A stretch of DNA of 7,553 bases from Bacillota bacterium (GCA_012841735.1 DUUE01000318.1:1-7553); one strand, 5' to 3'; counted from the stretch's first letter, positions 1-6,079 are shown. A program made the numbers and translations. The notes: a model not told the origin generated them from the letters alone.

Positions 1-30
1 ATTATAAGGATAAACCTGGCGTTATGTCAA
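1..30 (-). promoter_or_regulatory. Near-consensus sigma-A-type promoter reading leftward out of the window
   Basis: On the minus strand, TTGACA (25-30) is followed after 18 nt by TATAAT (1-6): both hexamers are perfect. The start site would fall just outside the left edge. It lies 63 nt beyond the stop of the radical SAM gene, so a new transcription unit begins here, possibly more genes of the same system. Confidence 0.75.
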
Positions 31-44
31 TACATACATAACGC
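19..44. promoter_or_regulatory. Palindromic operator over the -35 of the left-edge promoter
   Basis: A perfect inverted repeat with 9-bp arms GCGTTATGT (19-27) and ACATAACGC (36-44) around an 8-bp spacer. It covers the -35 hexamer at 25-30. The inner core TTATGT-N8-ACATAA is identical in sequence and spacing to the palindrome at 4740-4761. This is expected of a dimeric regulator, probably a repressor given the overlap. The regulator family is not identified. Confidence 0.7.
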
Positions 45-92
45 ACTGCCGCCGTTTCACTACCCGCCCCAAATTGCCGCCGGGTACAAAGC

Positions 93-1385
93 TTACACCT
101 GCTTTGTCAGGTAATAGGCGCAGAAAGGGATAAAACGGCCGCCGGCAAATACATGCAGGCTGCAGCTGCGCAGGCGCTCAAGATCAAGATTGCCCGCGTC
201 CTGGAAAGCCATGGCCGTCACGGTAAAGCTGTGGGAACGCACACGGCGGAGAAATCCTTCCAGCGTCTCAATGTCGTCTTCCGCCCGGCTTGTGCCGGAA
301 GCGGTGGCTTCCTCCGGTTCAGGGCGCTGCCATCTGCGCGCCACAAAGGCCCGGTTTTGTTCAGCCGTTACTGTTTCACAGCAATTGCTCCTGTTCTTGT
401 GCAGGGGATACAGTGTTTGGTCCTGCATCACAAGATAATCACCGTGGAATCCGCACAGGGAGTGGTCGCAGCGGGAAGGTTGCAGTGAATTTCCGGGAAC
501 GAGTGTTCCCGCCTGCTCTTCAATGGCCGCGAGCAGTTCATCCAGCGTGAAGCGACTGCTGTCCGACGGTAAAGACGGGAAACGCCCGAAGTAACTGACA
601 GGCTGAAAGTGAACTCCCCGCACGGCGGGTGAGTGCCCGACGGCAAAACGGATGATATTGCCGATCTCAGCGGTGTTGACATGAGGCACAATCGTGGGAA
701 CAAGTGTAACGCCCAGATTATATTGCGCACAGTTTTCAATTGCCTGCTTTTTGATACTGAATAATGACCGCCCGCGCAGGGTGCGGTAAATGTTGTCATC
801 AGTCCCGTCAAACTGCATGAAAACAAATGACAGCCCTGCGGCGGCAAGGTCCCGGACATATTCCCTGTCCCCGGCAAGCCGGATACCGTTTGTATTCAAC
901 TGGACATACCGGCAGCCCGCCTCTTTGGCGGCGGCCACAATCCGGGGCAGGTCGTCCCGTACGGTAGGTTCGCCGCCGCTTAACTGGACAAGAGTTTTGC
1001 CGGGATCGGCAAGATCATGCAGGTGGCGGCGCACAGTGGCAAAAGGTATGTCTTCACCGTTTCCGCCCCCGGCAAAACAAAAAGCACAATTAAGATTACA
1101 GCGTTTTGTTACTTCCAGCAGGACACAGCAGGAGCCCTGCCGGTGTTCCGGGCACAAACCGCACGCGTGGGGACAGTTTTCATTTTCTCCCTCCGCTATC
1201 TCGGGCAGGTTGCCGCGCCATGCGTCCAGATCACGCAGCCCGCGCCAGATAACGGCGGAAAATTGCCCGTGCTGCGGGCAGGTTTTCTCCAGGCAAACAG
1301 TTTTACCGTAGGCGGCATGGACCGCAGGAATACGTTTCAGGCAGACAGGACAGACACTATAGGTCCTTCTGATGATTGTGCGCAT
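93..1385 (-). CDS. trsS: Radical SAM protein, TrsS-like (Cys form), Tes/COG1964-type architecture
   Basis: This is a 430-residue radical SAM enzyme, expected to be cytoplasmic and to cleave S-adenosylmethionine at a [4Fe-4S] cluster. The N-terminus has a rubredoxin/zinc-like pair of motifs (C12-x2-C15 and C31-x4-C36-PQHG). A second cysteine group follows (C71-x3-C75-x2-C78-PEH, then C86 and C87). Next comes the SAM-cluster motif C96-NLN-C100-AF-C103 directly after EVTKR, then SGGEP at 136-140. C-terminal cysteines (C306, C311, C335, C336, C408, C422) could hold auxiliary clusters, and the protein ends with an IPFCAYYLT motif. This order of motifs is that of the Tes (tetraether synthase, MJ0619) group. 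The cysteine-rich neighbours point to the family I recall as 'radical SAM (seleno)protein TrsS'. No in-frame UGA is present, so this is the cysteine form. Start: ATG with AAGGGG about 9 nt upstream, inside the end of the preceding gene (6-nt gap), so the two are probably translationally coupled. It is the last gene of the operon. The substrate is unknown. Confidence 0.85.
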   Translation of the reverse strand: MRTIIRRTYSVCPVCLKRIPAVHAAYGKTVCLEKTCPQHGQFSAVIWRGLRDLDAWRGNLPEIAEGENENCPHACGLCPEHRQGSCCVLLEVTKRCNLNCAFCFAGGGNGEDIPFATVRRHLHDLADPGKTLVQLSGGEPTVRDDLPRIVAAAKEAGCRYVQLNTNGIRLAGDREYVRDLAAAGLSFVFMQFDGTDDNIYRTLRGRSLFSIKKQAIENCAQYNLGVTLVPTIVPHVNTAEIGNIIRFAVGHSPAVRGVHFQPVSYFGRFPSLPSDSSRFTLDELLAAIEEQAGTLVPGNSLQPSRCDHSLCGFHGDYLVMQDQTLYPLHKNRSNCCETVTAEQNRAFVARRWQRPEPEEATASGTSRAEDDIETLEGFLRRVRSHSFTVTAMAFQDAGNLDLERLRSCSLHVFAGGRFIPFCAYYLTKQV

Positions 1386-1391
1386 GAGCCA

Positions 1392-2141
1392 TTACCCCTT
1401 CGCCTGCCTGGTGCCGCCGGACCGCTGCGGGTAGTAGGGGCAGCTGTTTTTAATGCACATTTCATTGGCGGGATACTGGCCGCAAACATAGCTGTTTGTT
1501 TTGCCTGCGGGAAAACAGTGAAAGTGTTCTCTTGCCGTCTCCACGGCAAGCATGGCCTCCCTTTTGCAGCATCTCGGACCGCCCATGCGGCTCACGGCCT
1601 GCAAAGCAAGCGCGGTCATCCGGTTTGCTTCTCCCCTTGCCCCGGTAGAATATGGTGTTGTCCTGTTTATGACTGAAGAGGCAATACCCACGCCAATGCA
1701 GGCACCGCAGGCACCGTGCGTCCCACAGATGCCGCCGAAAACTGCTTTGCCCCTGGTGATGGCCTCCCTAACGGCGGCTTCATCTTTGTGCCCGGTGCTG
1801 TTCCCGTAAGCGGTTACCAGGACAGCCGGGACAATACTGTGATATTCCGGTCCGTGCATCTGCAGGTTTGGCAGTTTAAAGATCTCTACCAGCAAGGCCA
1901 GCGGGTCGGTAAGATCACTCTGCAAACAGGCAAGCAGAAGAAGGTCAAGAATGTCTTTACGGTGGCAGTCATCGCAGACATAATGCCCCTCCGGGCAAAA
2001 CATATGGGTGATTTTTTCTTTGCCGCAATAGAAGCATTTGGCGCGCAGCGGCTTGTCCGGAGTGCAAAACAATTCACGGCCGCAAACCATACAGCCGGAA
2101 AGATTATCACTGCCGGTACAGCAACAACTCATGTCGCTCAT
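1392..2141 (-). CDS. DUF5714 / C-GCAxxG-C-C family cysteine-rich protein (DVU_1555-like)
   Basis: A 249-residue soluble, cysteine-rich protein. The first about 60 residues form zinc- or FeS-binding pairs (C17/C20, C36/C39, C49, C56/C59). A central stretch with MHGPEYH (95-101) followed by VPAVLVTAY (104-112) is the signature I associate with DUF5714. The C-terminal half carries the C-GCAxxG-C-C pattern: C139-GTHGA-C145-GA-C148-IG, then the C191-C192 pair, C209, C220, C229 and C234. Those cysteines could bind an FeS cluster or act as redox thiols; no reaction is known. It lies between the small redox protein and the radical SAM gene and probably works with them. Start choice: the frame stays open 26 codons further upstream to an ATG at 2219. 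However, the ATG at 2141 has an AGGAG-type site about 9 nt upstream, and the upstream residues look like non-coding sequence. The name DVU_1555 family is from memory. Confidence 0.82.
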   Translation of the reverse strand: MSDMSCCCTGSDNLSGCMVCGRELFCTPDKPLRAKCFYCGKEKITHMFCPEGHYVCDDCHRKDILDLLLLACLQSDLTDPLALLVEIFKLPNLQMHGPEYHSIVPAVLVTAYGNSTGHKDEAAVREAITRGKAVFGGICGTHGACGACIGVGIASSVINRTTPYSTGARGEANRMTALALQAVSRMGGPRCCKREAMLAVETAREHFHCFPAGKTNSYVCGQYPANEMCIKNSCPYYPQRSGGTRQAKG

Positions 2142-2228
2142 CTGATGTCTCTCCTCTCTCTGCTTCCGTTTTTCCCAGGGTAAAACCGTTTCTGCACTGT
2201 TAGCAAAGCGCCTGCACACCGCGGCTTT
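2142..2228 (-). other. 87-nt intercistronic gap within the trs-like operon
   Basis: This is the only sizeable spacer inside the operon; the other two junctions are 5-6 nt. It holds the ribosome binding site for the DUF5714 gene near its end but no convincing terminator or promoter: a CCGCGG palindrome just after the upstream stop is too short and has no U-run. The minus-strand frame of the downstream gene is open across it, so a longer N-terminus or a gene remnant cannot be fully excluded. Confidence 0.4.
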
Positions 2229-2426
2229 TTATTTGTCTTCCAGTTGTTCCTCAACCTCGGCAATCCTGCCTTCAGCCAGCTCTTTACTGATATAAACCCG
2301 TCCACAGCCCGGGCAGGCGGGCACTTCATGGGAAAAGGTATGCCCGAGGTAGGTGAATACTACCTTCTTCAGCGCCAGCTCCCGTGAGCATTTTCCGCAT
2401 CTCCATTTTCTTTCTTTGCCGGTCAT
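2229..2426 (-). CDS. Small four-cysteine redox/zinc-ribbon protein (DVU_1557 family-like)
   Basis: A 65-residue protein with two knuckles, C10-GK-C13 and C38-PG-C41-G, about 24 residues apart. That spacing suits a rubredoxin-like iron site or a zinc ribbon. An acidic helical tail (EVEEQLEDK) follows. It has no signal peptide and no membrane segment, so it is probably a cytoplasmic electron carrier or a metal-stabilised adaptor. It follows the flavin/FeS oxidoreductase gene after a 5-nt gap and has a GAGGAGG site about 10 nt before its ATG, formed by the end of the upstream gene. The two products are therefore likely made in step, and this one may accept electrons from the larger protein. The family I recall is 'DVU_1557 family redox protein'. 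Iron versus zinc cannot be decided from the sequence. Confidence 0.78.
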   Translation of the reverse strand: MTGKERKWRCGKCSRELALKKVVFTYLGHTFSHEVPACPGCGRVYISKELAEGRIAEVEEQLEDK

Positions 2427-2431
2427 GCCAA

Positions 2432-4678
2432 TTACCCCTCCTCTCTGATACGGATGCGGTGGTAATAAGCGCTGTGGACCCGGTAAGTTTTAGGTCCCAC
2501 TTCTTGATACTGTACCCAGTATGTGATAACGGGTTTTACCATACTGGCCAGGCACATACCGTCGCTGTCATCGGAAAATTTGTTACCGGTAGTTTCCGCC
2601 AGCCAGATTGCTTCTTTAAGGTCACCGGCGGAGATGAGTTTCTGCTCCATTTCTTTTTGCGTTTCCTCAGCGATGAGCAATACCAGATCGTCCCATGCAT
2701 GTTTCCCGGGTGTAAAATCCACACCTTCAATCCCGGCCATCAGTTTCTTTTTCACCTCCAGACTGTTGTCCCGCTTTTCCTGCAGGGTGGGCAGCTTATC
2801 GTTTTTCCCTGTGGCAAAAACCATGTCCAAAACATGGACGGCTTCTTTTTCCCGGAGAGAGAAAACTTCCCGGCAGTTGACGCAATAAACAACATACGGT
2901 TTTTCACTTGCCGTTGCCCTGTTATGCGTGATTTCGTCGTAAAGCGAAGGATTGGCCACACGTATATGACCGCCATAACCGCAGCAGCGGTTTGGCTCTT
3001 TTAATTCTTCCACAGTAATGCCCGCTTTTTCCGCCAGTTTCCGGACACCCTGCTGCATCCCTTCTTCACCTCTTGCATTGCAGGGGTCAAAGATTGCCGC
3101 TTCCGCAAAGGGCCGGACCGGGACAATACTGTCATCTTTGGCCAGCAGTTCATACAGGGAAATTCTCCCGATTTCAGGCAGAAGTTGCTTAAACAGGCTT
3201 TCACAGGTGGCACAGGCAAAAACCAGGACGGGTTTGCCCAGCTGCTCCCACCCCTGTCTCAGCCTTTGCAGGTTCTCCTCCATGCGTTTGTCATCACCCG
3301 CCCAGTAGGCGGGTGCGCCGCAGCAGGCAAGCATTATGCCGGCAGCATACTTTTGCTCCAGGTAGGCGTAAGCTTTCAGCACATATTCAGGGTTGGCCGC
3401 ACCCAGCTGGCAGCCGGGGGAAAAGGCATATTCACAGCTGTTTTTGCCCCCGGGGGCGGCGGCATAGGAGCCTTCCGAGGCGGCAAAATCCATTTCCCGC
3501 AGCCAAAAATCATGCAGGGCGGCCGGGTGGACGCCCGCATTCATCCGCACGCGCCGTGACAAGTGCAGCAGTGAGCCAATGTCCACATTTTCCGGGCAAA
3601 TTGACTTGCAGTGACCGCACATATTGCAGGAATAAGTCTGCCTTGTCAGCGACCGGGTGGAAAAAGGCGGATTGACCTGGGTGTCGGCAAAAACTTCCGC
3701 TGCAATTATTTTGGGAGTTTTCTTGAAACGTTTCAGCATTTCACAGGATGCCATGCATTTGTCACAATCACATAACAGGCAGCGCGCCGCTTCCTGTTTT
3801 GCTTCCTCTGCAGTATAACCGTCCGGCGATGAGGCCGTCACCAGCGTCATGGAAACGGCGCCTTCATGGTCCAGATAACGTCCGCAGTAATTTTTGTCAT
3901 ACATTTCATGACTGAGGGCGGCCCTGCCCGTCTGGAGATAACCTTCAATGATTTTGGACACAAGAGTACCCTGGGCAATACCCTCCATCAGCGTTGCTCC
4001 GGTCAGCATCCCGCCCAAAAATACCTTGTTTTCCGTGGTGGTAAACAGTTCGGCATTCCAGCCGTCCAGCAGGCCGAAAGCTTCCCCGCCCGCACCGGTG
4101 GCGACATACACCGCATCGTACTCTGCAAGTTCCGCCAGGGAAATTATTTCGGTATGATAGCAGAAATCCACTTTGACGGCGGAAAACTGCAGTTTAAACT
4201 CCTCGTCAAATTCGGCAAAACGGGGATGAGCGCGCAGCACGCCCCCCCAGGTGCTTTCTTTTTCAAATACGGTAACATTAAATCGCTTTTGTGCCAGGTT
4301 CAGGGCGCAGGAGAGACCGGCAACGCCGGCTCCGACAACGGCAATGCGTTCCGTTTTCGGCGGGATGGCATAGGACTGTGGTTTTCTGTTCTTGACATAG
4401 CGTACGCAGGCGGCTTCCACATCACGCATGGCCACCGCCTCGTCACCGAGCAGCGTGCGCTGGCAACGTTTCCGGCAAGGCTGGTCGCAAAGCGCACTGA
4501 CAATAACAGGAAACAATGTTGCTTCACGCAGCTTTTTATAAGCTCCCGCCCATTTGCCCGCGGCTGCTCTTTCCATAAAGGAGCGGACGTCCAGGTGGAA
4601 AGGGCAGGCGTATGAGCAGGAAGCAGGTTCCCCGTGAAAACATTTTGCCGTATATGCAGTTGCTTCTTCAAGCTTCAT
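2432..4678 (-). CDS. FAD/dicluster/CCG-domain oxidoreductase (pyridine nucleotide-disulfide oxidoreductase/dicluster-binding protein)
   Basis: A 748-residue soluble electron-transfer protein built from several modules. Residues 1-100 are GltD-like, with FeS ligands C21, C25, C64, C68 and C72. Residues about 111-255 are an FAD-binding Rossmann fold, with GAGVAG at 116-121, VATGAG at 192-197 and a closing segment ending near EGYL. A dicluster ferredoxin region follows, with C300, C303, C305, C308, C312 and then C351-x2-C354-x2-C357-x3-C361-P. Two HdrB-like cysteine-rich modules follow: C423, C452-C453, C489, C492, and C533, C565-C566, C599, C602. A C-terminal extension of about 100 residues (640-748) is not recognised. 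No second dinucleotide-binding GxGxxG is seen, and the segment between the FAD motifs is short for a GltD-type NADPH domain. It may therefore exchange electrons through FeS partners rather than NAD(P)H. First gene of the operon, with AAAGGAG about 9 nt before the ATG. Its role with the radical SAM protein is inferred. Confidence 0.85.
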   Translation of the reverse strand: MKLEEATAYTAKCFHGEPASCSYACPFHLDVRSFMERAAAGKWAGAYKKLREATLFPVIVSALCDQPCRKRCQRTLLGDEAVAMRDVEAACVRYVKNRKPQSYAIPPKTERIAVVGAGVAGLSCALNLAQKRFNVTVFEKESTWGGVLRAHPRFAEFDEEFKLQFSAVKVDFCYHTEIISLAELAEYDAVYVATGAGGEAFGLLDGWNAELFTTTENKVFLGGMLTGATLMEGIAQGTLVSKIIEGYLQTGRAALSHEMYDKNYCGRYLDHEGAVSMTLVTASSPDGYTAEEAKQEAARCLLCDCDKCMASCEMLKRFKKTPKIIAAEVFADTQVNPPFSTRSLTRQTYSCNMCGHCKSICPENVDIGSLLHLSRRVRMNAGVHPAALHDFWLREMDFAASEGSYAAAPGGKNSCEYAFSPGCQLGAANPEYVLKAYAYLEQKYAAGIMLACCGAPAYWAGDDKRMEENLQRLRQGWEQLGKPVLVFACATCESLFKQLLPEIGRISLYELLAKDDSIVPVRPFAEAAIFDPCNARGEEGMQQGVRKLAEKAGITVEELKEPNRCCGYGGHIRVANPSLYDEITHNRATASEKPYVVYCVNCREVFSLREKEAVHVLDMVFATGKNDKLPTLQEKRDNSLEVKKKLMAGIEGVDFTPGKHAWDDLVLLIAEETQKEMEQKLISAGDLKEAIWLAETTGNKFSDDSDGMCLASMVKPVITYWVQYQEVGPKTYRVHSAYYHRIRIREEG

Positions 4679-4709
4679 TCTTTATCGCTCCTTTCCGTTT
4701 CCGGCTCTT

Positions 4710-4728
4710 GGCAGGAATGTATCCCGCC
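4710..4728 (-). other. Leader hairpin in the trs-like operon mRNA
   Basis: In the transcript, GGCGGGA (4728-4722) can pair with UCCUGCC (4716-4710) across a 5-nt loop, seven pairs including one G-U. It sits in the roughly 64-nt leader between the predicted start site and the ribosome binding site. It has no U-run, so it is not a terminator. It may affect mRNA stability or have no function. Confidence 0.35.
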
Positions 4729-4739
4729 CAAACAGATGC

Positions 4740-4761
4740 CTTATGTTTAATTATACATAAG
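4740..4761. promoter_or_regulatory. Palindromic operator overlapping the -10 of the trs-like operon promoter
   Basis: A perfect inverted repeat with 7-bp arms CTTATGT (4740-4746) and ACATAAG (4755-4761) around 8 bp. The minus-strand -10 hexamer lies inside it, so bound protein would block the promoter. It shares the core TTATGT-N8-ACATAA with the site at 19-44, at the other end of the operon. Confidence 0.7.
4750..4755 (-). promoter_or_regulatory. Promoter -10 element of the trs-like operon
   Basis: TATAAT on the minus strand, about 72 nt upstream of the 748-residue protein's start codon, gives a leader of about 64 nt. No good -35 hexamer is visible at 16-18 bp spacing (TGTCCT at 17 bp), so the promoter may be weak or need help. 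It is downstream of a terminator, so the four-gene operon must start in this gap. Confidence 0.6.
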
Positions 4762-4843
4762 AGCAGGCTGTAAGGACAGTGCAAAATTTTCAGCCCCCGC
4801 CCCTGTACCTTCCGTATCCCCCGGCGGGACCTGTCTTGCGAAC

Positions 4844-4888
4844 AAAAAAGGCTGCGCAAGAACCTTTGCAGGCTCCTGCGCAGCCTTT
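4844..4888 (-). terminator. Intrinsic terminator of the double-domain lipoprotein gene
   Basis: A 12-bp perfect stem (4877-4888 with 4847-4858), including GGCTGCGCA, with an 18-nt loop, followed on the minus strand by a run of six T (4849-4844). It begins 25 nt after the lipoprotein stop codon and insulates that gene from the trs-like operon. Confidence 0.9.
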
Positions 4889-4912
4889 GGCGTTACAACA
4901 TTTTGCCCAAAA

Positions 4913-6016
4913 TTATTTGGCGTTGGCCGCCGCTTCTTCAACGGCAGCCAGGTAGTCTGTCACAGTAACGGTTACCTTTGCTGTCAGGTCGGCATCAGCC
5001 GGTTTGCCTCCGTCCAGCGCCATGGCGGTAATCTCGTTGACAGTTTTGCCAGTCATCCATTTTTCCAGCTCGGCGATCTGCTCGAACCACTCTTTTTCAA
5101 TGGTGGAAACTCTCTTCATGCCATACTCGTCGCCTTTTTCCACCTTGGTCTTCAGAACGGCAGTTTTATCGGAAGTAACTTTTCCGTCTTTGTCGAAGTT
5201 GACAACGATCTGGGCCGTGTCAATGATGACACCTGCCACTTTGCCGTCAGCAGTGAAGGCGGTGGCTGCAACAACCGTATCAACCTGGGCGGTGGGCAGC
5301 ACTTCTGACTTATCCCCTTCAGCCGGCGCATAATCTTTCGATTTGGCAATGGAAATGGTATGGCCAAGGCCCAGTTTGTCGGCGGGTTCAATGTCAACGG
5401 CGTTATTCCAGGCCTTTTCCACCGCGGCAAGGTAATCGGTTACGGTAATGGTCACTTTGGAGGTGAGGTCGGCAACGGCAACCTTTCCTTCATTCAGTTC
5501 CATGGCTTTAACCTCGGCCACAGTCTTCCCGACCATCCATTGTTCCAGCTCGGCTATCTGCTCGTCCCACTCCTTGCCGATGGAGGAAACTCTTTTCATG
5601 CCATATTCTTCGCCTTTTTCCACCTTGGTTTTTAAGACGTCATCCCTGTTTGTCACTTTCAATCCGGCATCGAATTTCACTGCTGTCTGGGCGGTATCAA
5701 TGGTAACGGCGACTATTTTTCCATCCTTGTCAAAGGTCACAGCCGCTATAACTGTATCAACCTGGCCGACAGGCAGGACTTCCGCATTATCGCCTTCCGC
5801 CGGCGCATAATCTTTCGACTTGGCAATGGAATTTACTATTCCCAGGCCCAGTTTGACGGCTCCCGTTTCTTCTGCGGCAGGTGGTGTGTCGTTGCCGCTG
5901 TTGGCGTTGTTATTGTTGCCATTGTCGGTATTGTCGCTGTTTTTGTTGCCGTTGCAGCCTGCTACCAACACGGCACATAATACCAACACCAGTAACAATG
6001 AGACAAACTTCTTCAT
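4913..6016 (-). CDS. Lipoprotein with two tandem ~150-residue domains
   Basis: A 367-residue envelope lipoprotein. It has a basic start (MKK), a hydrophobic stretch and the lipobox LVAG-C21, so it should be lipid-anchored outside the membrane. An Asn-rich, low-complexity spacer (about 22-44) separates the anchor from two copies of one domain, about 55-206 and 214-366. Shared blocks include SIAKSKDYAPAEGD, QVDTV, IDTAQ, LKTKVEKG-x-EYGMKRVS, EQIAELE-x-WM, GKTV and TVTDYLAAVE. I recall similar modules in clostridial lipoproteins near FMN-binding proteins, but the function is unknown. No S-G-A-T flavinylation motif is present in either copy, although an ApbE gene lies directly upstream. It has its own promoter and terminator. 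The ribosome binding site is not ideal: AGGA is only 2 nt from the ATG and GAGGGG about 13 nt away. A periplasm-like redox or ligand-binding role is inference only. Confidence 0.85.
   Translation of the reverse strand: MKKFVSLLLVLVLCAVLVAGCNGNKNSDNTDNGNNNNANSGNDTPPAAEETGAVKLGLGIVNSIAKSKDYAPAEGDNAEVLPVGQVDTVIAAVTFDKDGKIVAVTIDTAQTAVKFDAGLKVTNRDDVLKTKVEKGEEYGMKRVSSIGKEWDEQIAELEQWMVGKTVAEVKAMELNEGKVAVADLTSKVTITVTDYLAAVEKAWNNAVDIEPADKLGLGHTISIAKSKDYAPAEGDKSEVLPTAQVDTVVAATAFTADGKVAGVIIDTAQIVVNFDKDGKVTSDKTAVLKTKVEKGDEYGMKRVSTIEKEWFEQIAELEKWMTGKTVNEITAMALDGGKPADADLTAKVTVTVTDYLAAVEEAAANAK
4916..5377 (-). repeat. Tandem domain repeat, copy 2
   Basis: Codons 214-367 of the lipoprotein gene, the partner of the copy at 5399-5854. 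The junction between copies is a short linker (VDIEPAD). The C-terminal strand (TVTDYLAAVE) is also echoed in the partial gene at the right edge. Confidence 0.85.
5399..5854 (-). repeat. Tandem domain repeat, copy 1
   Basis: Codons 55-206 of the lipoprotein gene. It aligns with copy 2 at an offset of 159-160 codons with long stretches of near-identical protein sequence. The DNA is also close: the stretch around 5795-5850 and its partner around 5335-5390 differ at only a few bases over the first 35. This indicates a recent internal duplication or gene conversion. Confidence 0.85.
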
Positions 6017-6052
6017 TTTCCTACACTTTCCCCTCTCTCAGGTGTTATTTAT

Positions 6053-6071
6053 GTATAGGCTTGTCCTATAC
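6053..6071 (-). promoter_or_regulatory. Hairpin/palindrome at the 5' end of the lipoprotein mRNA
   Basis: A perfect 7-bp inverted repeat, GTATAGG and CCTATAC, with a 5-nt loop. It starts about 9 nt after the -10 element, so it falls at the very start of the transcript. It could be a 5' stabilising hairpin or an operator. Confidence 0.5.
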
Positions 6072-6079
6072 CGTAGTTT

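Noticed and set aside
86..107. Inverted repeat ACAAAGC/GCTTTGT around the TrsS stop codon as a terminator
   Set aside because: The 7-bp stem has weak G+C content and no U-run follows on the minus strand. No clear terminator is visible after this gene.
93..1385. Selenocysteine form of TrsS
   Set aside because: The frame has no internal UGA and ends in a UAA; the conserved positions hold cysteine.
1017..1676. Long plus-strand open frame (219 codons), with another at 790-1311
   Set aside because: It is antisense to the TrsS-like and DUF5714 genes, spans their junction, shows no recognisable motif or ribosome binding site, and reads as a shadow of the minus-strand codons.
2130..2219. Start of the DUF5714 gene at the ATG at 2219
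   Set aside because: It lacks a good ribosome binding site, and the added 26 residues are unlike the family's usual cysteine-rich start; the ATG at 2141 has a well-placed AGGAG.
3866..4615. 249-codon plus-strand open frame
   Set aside because: It is fully antisense to the GltD-like and FAD domains of the 748-residue protein, whose motifs are unambiguous; no independent evidence of coding.
4781..4795. Sigma-54-like GG...GC promoter upstream of the operon
   Set aside because: The GG-to-GC spacing is 11 bp instead of the required 10, and the rest of the consensus is poor; the TATAAT at 4750-4755 is a better explanation.
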